Assembly: GCF_000247695.1 (NCBI RefSeq)
Contig: NW_004624743.1
Location: 8,186,800 to 8,250,799, forward strand
DNA from: Heterocephalus glaber
Taxonomy: Eukaryota > Chordata > Mammalia > Rodentia > Bathyergidae
Reading direction: 5' to 3'
Length of the DNA: 64,000 nt
The notes beneath the pieces are model-generated. The model searched no databases and was not told the origin of the DNA. It worked only from the letters and a program-made list of their open reading frames with translations. Shown here piece after piece: positions 59,822-64,000 of the stretch (position 1 is its first letter; every line of letters starts with the position of its first letter). A program made the position numbers and the translations under genes.

Positions 59822-61010
59822 ATTCTTGAAAGGTTAATTTTGGAGTAAGACCTGGGTAGGCACCAACATACGTAATCGCTCCAGTTTATAAAGAGAGGGG
59901 TACCACCCCCTTCTCCTTCCTTTCCCCTTCACTTATCTGAGCACAGCTGAGCAGTATCTACCTATGCTCCCATTTGCACTCAGCCCATCCGTCCGTCCTT
60001 GGACCACACCCAGTGGAAGGAAAGTGTGTGCTTAGAATCTCTCTCTGACTATGGCATCTGGCCTCCCATGCTGCTGTTCAGTTCTCAACTGGAGTCTGTT
60101 TGGTTCACTGGACTTAGGAGGTTATAACTCTGAGCTAACTCCCAGGGACCAGTGCAACTCCATAGGTACAGAAAATTTCCCTTTCTCTATACCCAGGGCC
60201 AGGCTTCTGTGAGCTCTCCTTGGGCCCTTTAATGGCGTTTCTATGTCCTCTTTTCATTCTCTGGTGATTAAAAAATAGGGTACAATCTGATCATGATTAC
60301 TATCCATCTGTTCCTGAGGATTTGGGATAGTTGCTCCTGGCTCTGTCTGCTTTCATATCTTATTGCTTAGAGTGACTCACATGACTTTGCAGCTCTTTCT
60401 GCTCTTTGAATACTGTGCCTATCTACCTCACTGACCCTTGAGTAATGGCTATGCAGACTGTCAGCTTAATATTTGTGACACACTGGCTGGTTTTGCTAAG
60501 CATCCAGATGCCACACAGCCACCACAGGGATAAGACCTCACACAAAGTGAGTCTTGCCGAGCTCTGAAGTGACATCTCCCTGCCTGCACCAGAGCAAGAG
60601 GCTCTCTTTCTCACACTTATTGCTTGGCTCTTCTGAGCTCTAAACCCCTTTCCATTTTGTATCTTAGAGTAAGAAAGTCATTGAAATATGTAGCTCAACC
60701 AAGGCAGTGGAGAGGGAGTAGGGTAAATCTGGACCAGAAAACCAAGTCACTTCCCCTACTGCAGCAGCCAGACTCATTTTATGCTCTTGACATTTTCTTC
60801 CAGTCAGAGAAAAAAGGAGGCATACGAAATTGTAGGCCCCACTAGCAGATCAGAGTGGGGTAGAAGATTCTACTGAATCAGGAGAGCTATTCTTGTTTTT
60901 CTGAACTTTGGAGAAGCATGTACTTTGTAGCTCATTACATAAAGTTTTACATCAGTAACATTAAAATATCAGCATATGTTGCAGAATGCCATTGTCCCTT
61001 TATAACATAA

Positions 61011-61091
61011 TTTTTTTTTTAGTATCGGGAATCGAACTTGGGTCCTTGTGCTTGCGCAGCAGGTGGCGAAACCACTGAGCAAAATCCCCGG
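61011..61091 (-). mobile_element. ID-like tRNA-derived SINE with perfect 15-bp target-site duplication
   Basis: T-tract, AGTATCGGGAATCGAACTTGG...CTTGCGCAGCAGGTGGCGAAACCACTGAGCAAAATCCCCGGC. Perfect duplications CCCTTTATAACATAA lie at 60996-61010 and 61092-61106. This is a recent insertion. Confidence 0.95.
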
Positions 61092-62235
61092 CCCTTTATA
61101 ACATAATTAAAAAAAAAACTATTCTTCATAATGTCTTTAGATGGTTGTTGTTCAATACAAATGTAAATATAATTTTAAGTTTTCTAGGTTACACAATAAA
61201 AAGTAAAAGGATGAGAAAATAATAATAATATTTGTATTCCACTGGACAAACTAACAATCTTATATTAATAGAAAACCAATATGAAAGCTATGGAAATATC
61301 TTGCCTTCATTTTGCCAGTCTCGGAAGTCTAGCGTGGAGTTCACACTTGCAGCACATCTCTGTGTGCTGCTCACATTTCCAGTGCACAGCAGGCACATGT
61401 ACCAAGGGTTACCGTGTTGCACACTGTAGCACAGACCGCGGCAGCTGACATGGAAGGGAAGAGCAACTCTTGGTAGTTTCAATATCCTTGCATCTTTCAA
61501 TCATGATGTCCCTCTGCTACAACTGCTACCAGGAAACTTGAAAGGATAATTTCTCACTATTCTTTGTATTATTTGACCATTAATTCAGAAATTATCATTT
61601 TATGTCACCAAAATTAATTTGATGAAAAGAACAAATAGATCAAGGTTTTTACTGTATATCCTGGCCAAGCGAGCACATAGATCAAGTCTTTAAGAAATTT
61701 TTTCTGAAACTTTTGGATCCTTATTATTAGGGAATGTACTAATTCATGTCACTCTCATACCATTTGCTTCCTTCAGATTTCCACGAGTTCACCGACTTTC
61801 TCTCCTGTGACTCTAATGGGAATTATTTTGTGATTTTTGGTGATATTCATGACTTTCTGCTTGAGGCAGAGTTACTTAATTTCTTCATTATTTCCTTTTT
61901 GAGAAGTGAGACTCCTTTGACACCTGCGTGTGGAGTTGTGGTCAGTAATGGTTGTTGAATGAGCTTGTGTATATTTTCTCTTATGATGCAAGGTCTGAAC
62001 AGCAGAGACATGGTTTTGATTCTTTTGTTATATTTTAAATTGCTAATATAATGTGGGTTGTTCAGTTGGTGCTTAATGAACTCTTGCTGAGTAGATCCAG
62101 AGCTTATAGTTGTCCTTCTCAGTCTTAGCCCAAAACTATATTCATCAATAAGTCACATAGTTGAAAAAAATCATTTTCATTTACAGGAACAAATACAAAC
62201 AAACATATTTACCAACCTACCGTCCTGATTCTTAT

Positions 62236-62740
62236 ATGGTGTGGTGGACTAATTAATGGTCAACTTAAATGGGAACTCCCAGCTCAACTGAGTCAGCGTG
62301 GTTTAGGGTGTGGACGACCCACAAGAGGGCTGTGGCTGGAATGGCATAAAAGGAGAATGGGAGGAGAAGATTGCATGCCGCTGATTTTCCTGAAGAAGTT
62401 GCTTTTTGGTGATTTTTCTTCAGAGGGGCTTTGGCTGCTGTCTTCCTTTGGGAGAGCTTCAATCCTCGTCTTCATCTTGTACCTCATCTCCTGACTCCAG
62501 GGCAGATCTCTCAGCCTTCCTGTACAAGTCCTTCACCCCGCCAGCACAGAATTTCTAGCTTCCACAAGTTGCCCTTGGGCCTTCCCAGTGCAGATCCTTG
62601 GTAGGGACCTGCAGGGGGTGATTTGGTGGGTTCCAAGCTCTTGATTGGATCCTTCAGGTCTCCAGTGCGCAGACAGATGTTTGGACTCTTCTCCATCTGA
62701 CTCTAGTAAGCGTTGACCAGTACACATGGCCTTGTGAAAA
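62236..62740. repeat. Possible old LTR- or MER-type repeat, unassigned
   Basis: It opens 'GTGGTGGACTAATTAATGGTCAACTTAAATGGGAACT...GTGTGGACGACCCACAAGAGGGCTGTGG' and has the more GC-rich composition of a dispersed repeat. Four overlapping minus-strand ORFs of 61-65 codons occur in two frames, with no recognisable protein. I cannot name the family. Confidence 0.35.
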
Positions 62741-64000
62741 AAGAGATGAAGAGAATGCTGCTACCTGTAGTTAAATAAACAAGAACACATAGCAGGTAAT
62801 TATTGCCAGAATAAAAAGAAAAAGGACCACTATTGTGAGTCCTGAGACCCATAATGACAGAATCTAGTTCACGGATATCTGAATCACTAAACACCTATGA
62901 CCATTAAGACATTGTATTGGGCCCAGGGGATAATAAAAGATAAGTTTGATTCTCAAGTTGCTCATATATTTTGGAAAGTCAATTCATGCCAAAGACCCCT
63001 GTGAAACATTTCTAAGCTTAGAAAAAGCTACTAAGAGGAAAAAGGTTCAGTGGAATCTAATTGATATGTGTTTTCCTTCTATGATGCTGGCTAGTGAGTA
63101 TTTTTAGAATAAATTTGTGTAGATAGCAGCTTGCTTTTTAAAGAAGGTATATTATTTGGCATTTATTACATTTTATTTATTTCCTTGATTGATTAATTGC
63201 AGTTAAATTACCTTAGCATGCAAGAACAGATTTTACAGATTTTGACATATGATTAAACAACATAAAGCATAACTAATGTGGCTTTAGTGATGTGCTATGT
63301 ATCAAAGCATAAAATTTAAACACAAACTTCATCAGGAATTTTTGTAGTTCCGGTGAATTAGAAAGATTCACATATTAGAACTACCACATCTCCTGCAACA
63401 GGGAGGGGTAGGGATTTTTTTAATCGAGATTATTATGGAAGAGTGTCCTGACATAACTGATTGACTGCAGTGATGTGCCTTGAAAGTTCAAATTCAAGGT
63501 GTTCACTTATTTCAGTCAGCTTATTCTGAATGTTTAAATAAGAAATACTATTTCTGGGTATTCTGAATAACTCGTTGTACATTTATTCCTAATAGTGAGC
63601 ATTTGGACTAATGATGGATTACTAATGAGCATGTAAATGTACCACCTGATTACATTAATATATGATCTTCCATGACGAGGTCTGAAATGAACATTTCTAA
63701 TATGTATTGCTTTCCCCAAATGACACTGTGGTGTATACTGAGCAGGACTGAGACAAGGGTGTTTTTCTTAAGAGCCACTGATTTAGTCAATTATCAAAAA
63801 TCACATTATAATAAATGCTGTTCTAAGAATTTTGATTAACCTTTAAATAAATGTTACTTTGGAAAAAAATCTGCCAAATCTGTTAATGATAAATTGTGAA
63901 GTGGTAGTAATTGCAAATATGGCTTTACAGATAATATAGTTAATTGATACCACCCTCTCAAACATATATAGCACATCAGCTGCTATGAACCTGAGTGCTA

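Larger units (their letters stand above)
51663..64000. other. Repeat-rich DNA upstream of the distal MEF2C candidate promoter
   Basis: No gene is recognised. The stretch contains a MITE (51.7 kb), a dimeric SINE (53.65 kb), several L1 3' ends (54.0-57.5 kb), ID SINEs (56.3, 59.8 and 61.0 kb) and two long medium-reiterated repeats (57.6 and 62.2 kb). The intervals 52.0-53.3, 58.1-59.7, 59.9-60.9 and 62.8-64.0 kb contain nothing I can name. Confidence 0.5.

Overview
This is a window of mammalian nuclear DNA. It is AT-rich, shows no operon-like coding, and is full of mammalian interspersed repeats: MIR, old L1 3' ends, hAT-type MITEs and B1/7SL-like SINEs. There are also several copies of a tRNA-derived (ID-like) SINE in a style I associate with non-murid rodents. 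My tentative host is a castorimorph such as a beaver; that rests on memory of the SINE and was not searched.

The only gene I think I recognise is MEF2C (myocyte enhancer factor 2C, a MADS-box transcription factor), on the minus strand. Its main non-coding first exon ends at 27518 with a perfect GTAAGT donor and lies in a CpG island (about 27.74-28.31 kb). The sequence just before the donor agrees with what I remember of the human MEF2C 5' UTR. Bases 1-27517 would then be the first part of the long 5' intron. The translated exons are outside the window to the left, so no MEF2C protein-coding sequence is present. I do not believe any ORF of 60 aa or more here is a real protein.

Layout: 1-27.5 kb, intron with scattered repeats. 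27.5-29.0 kb, two CpG islands either side of a 240-bp AT-rich core (main promoter). 29-33.7 kb, unique AT-rich DNA with a (GT)n tract. 33.7-34.2 kb, a third GC/CpG island, possibly an alternative or divergent promoter. 34.2-48.2 kb, repeats including a decayed mariner transposase. 48.2-48.7 kb, a second candidate minus-strand first exon with a GTGAGT donor, preceded by an E-box and a MEF2-like site; this arrangement suggests a muscle-type alternative MEF2C promoter. 49.49-49.55 kb, a small plus-strand candidate exon of a divergent antisense transcript. 49.67-51.66 kb, a striking recent inverted duplication: 285/284-bp arms, about 97-98% identical, with a 1.42-kb spacer. 51.7-64 kb, repeat-rich upstream DNA, including a run of antisense lineage-specific L1 3' ends.

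The window therefore looks like the 5' regulatory region of a developmental transcription factor with several promoters and probable antisense transcription. I see no new enzymatic or defence system. The most unusual structure is the inverted duplication next to the distal promoter.
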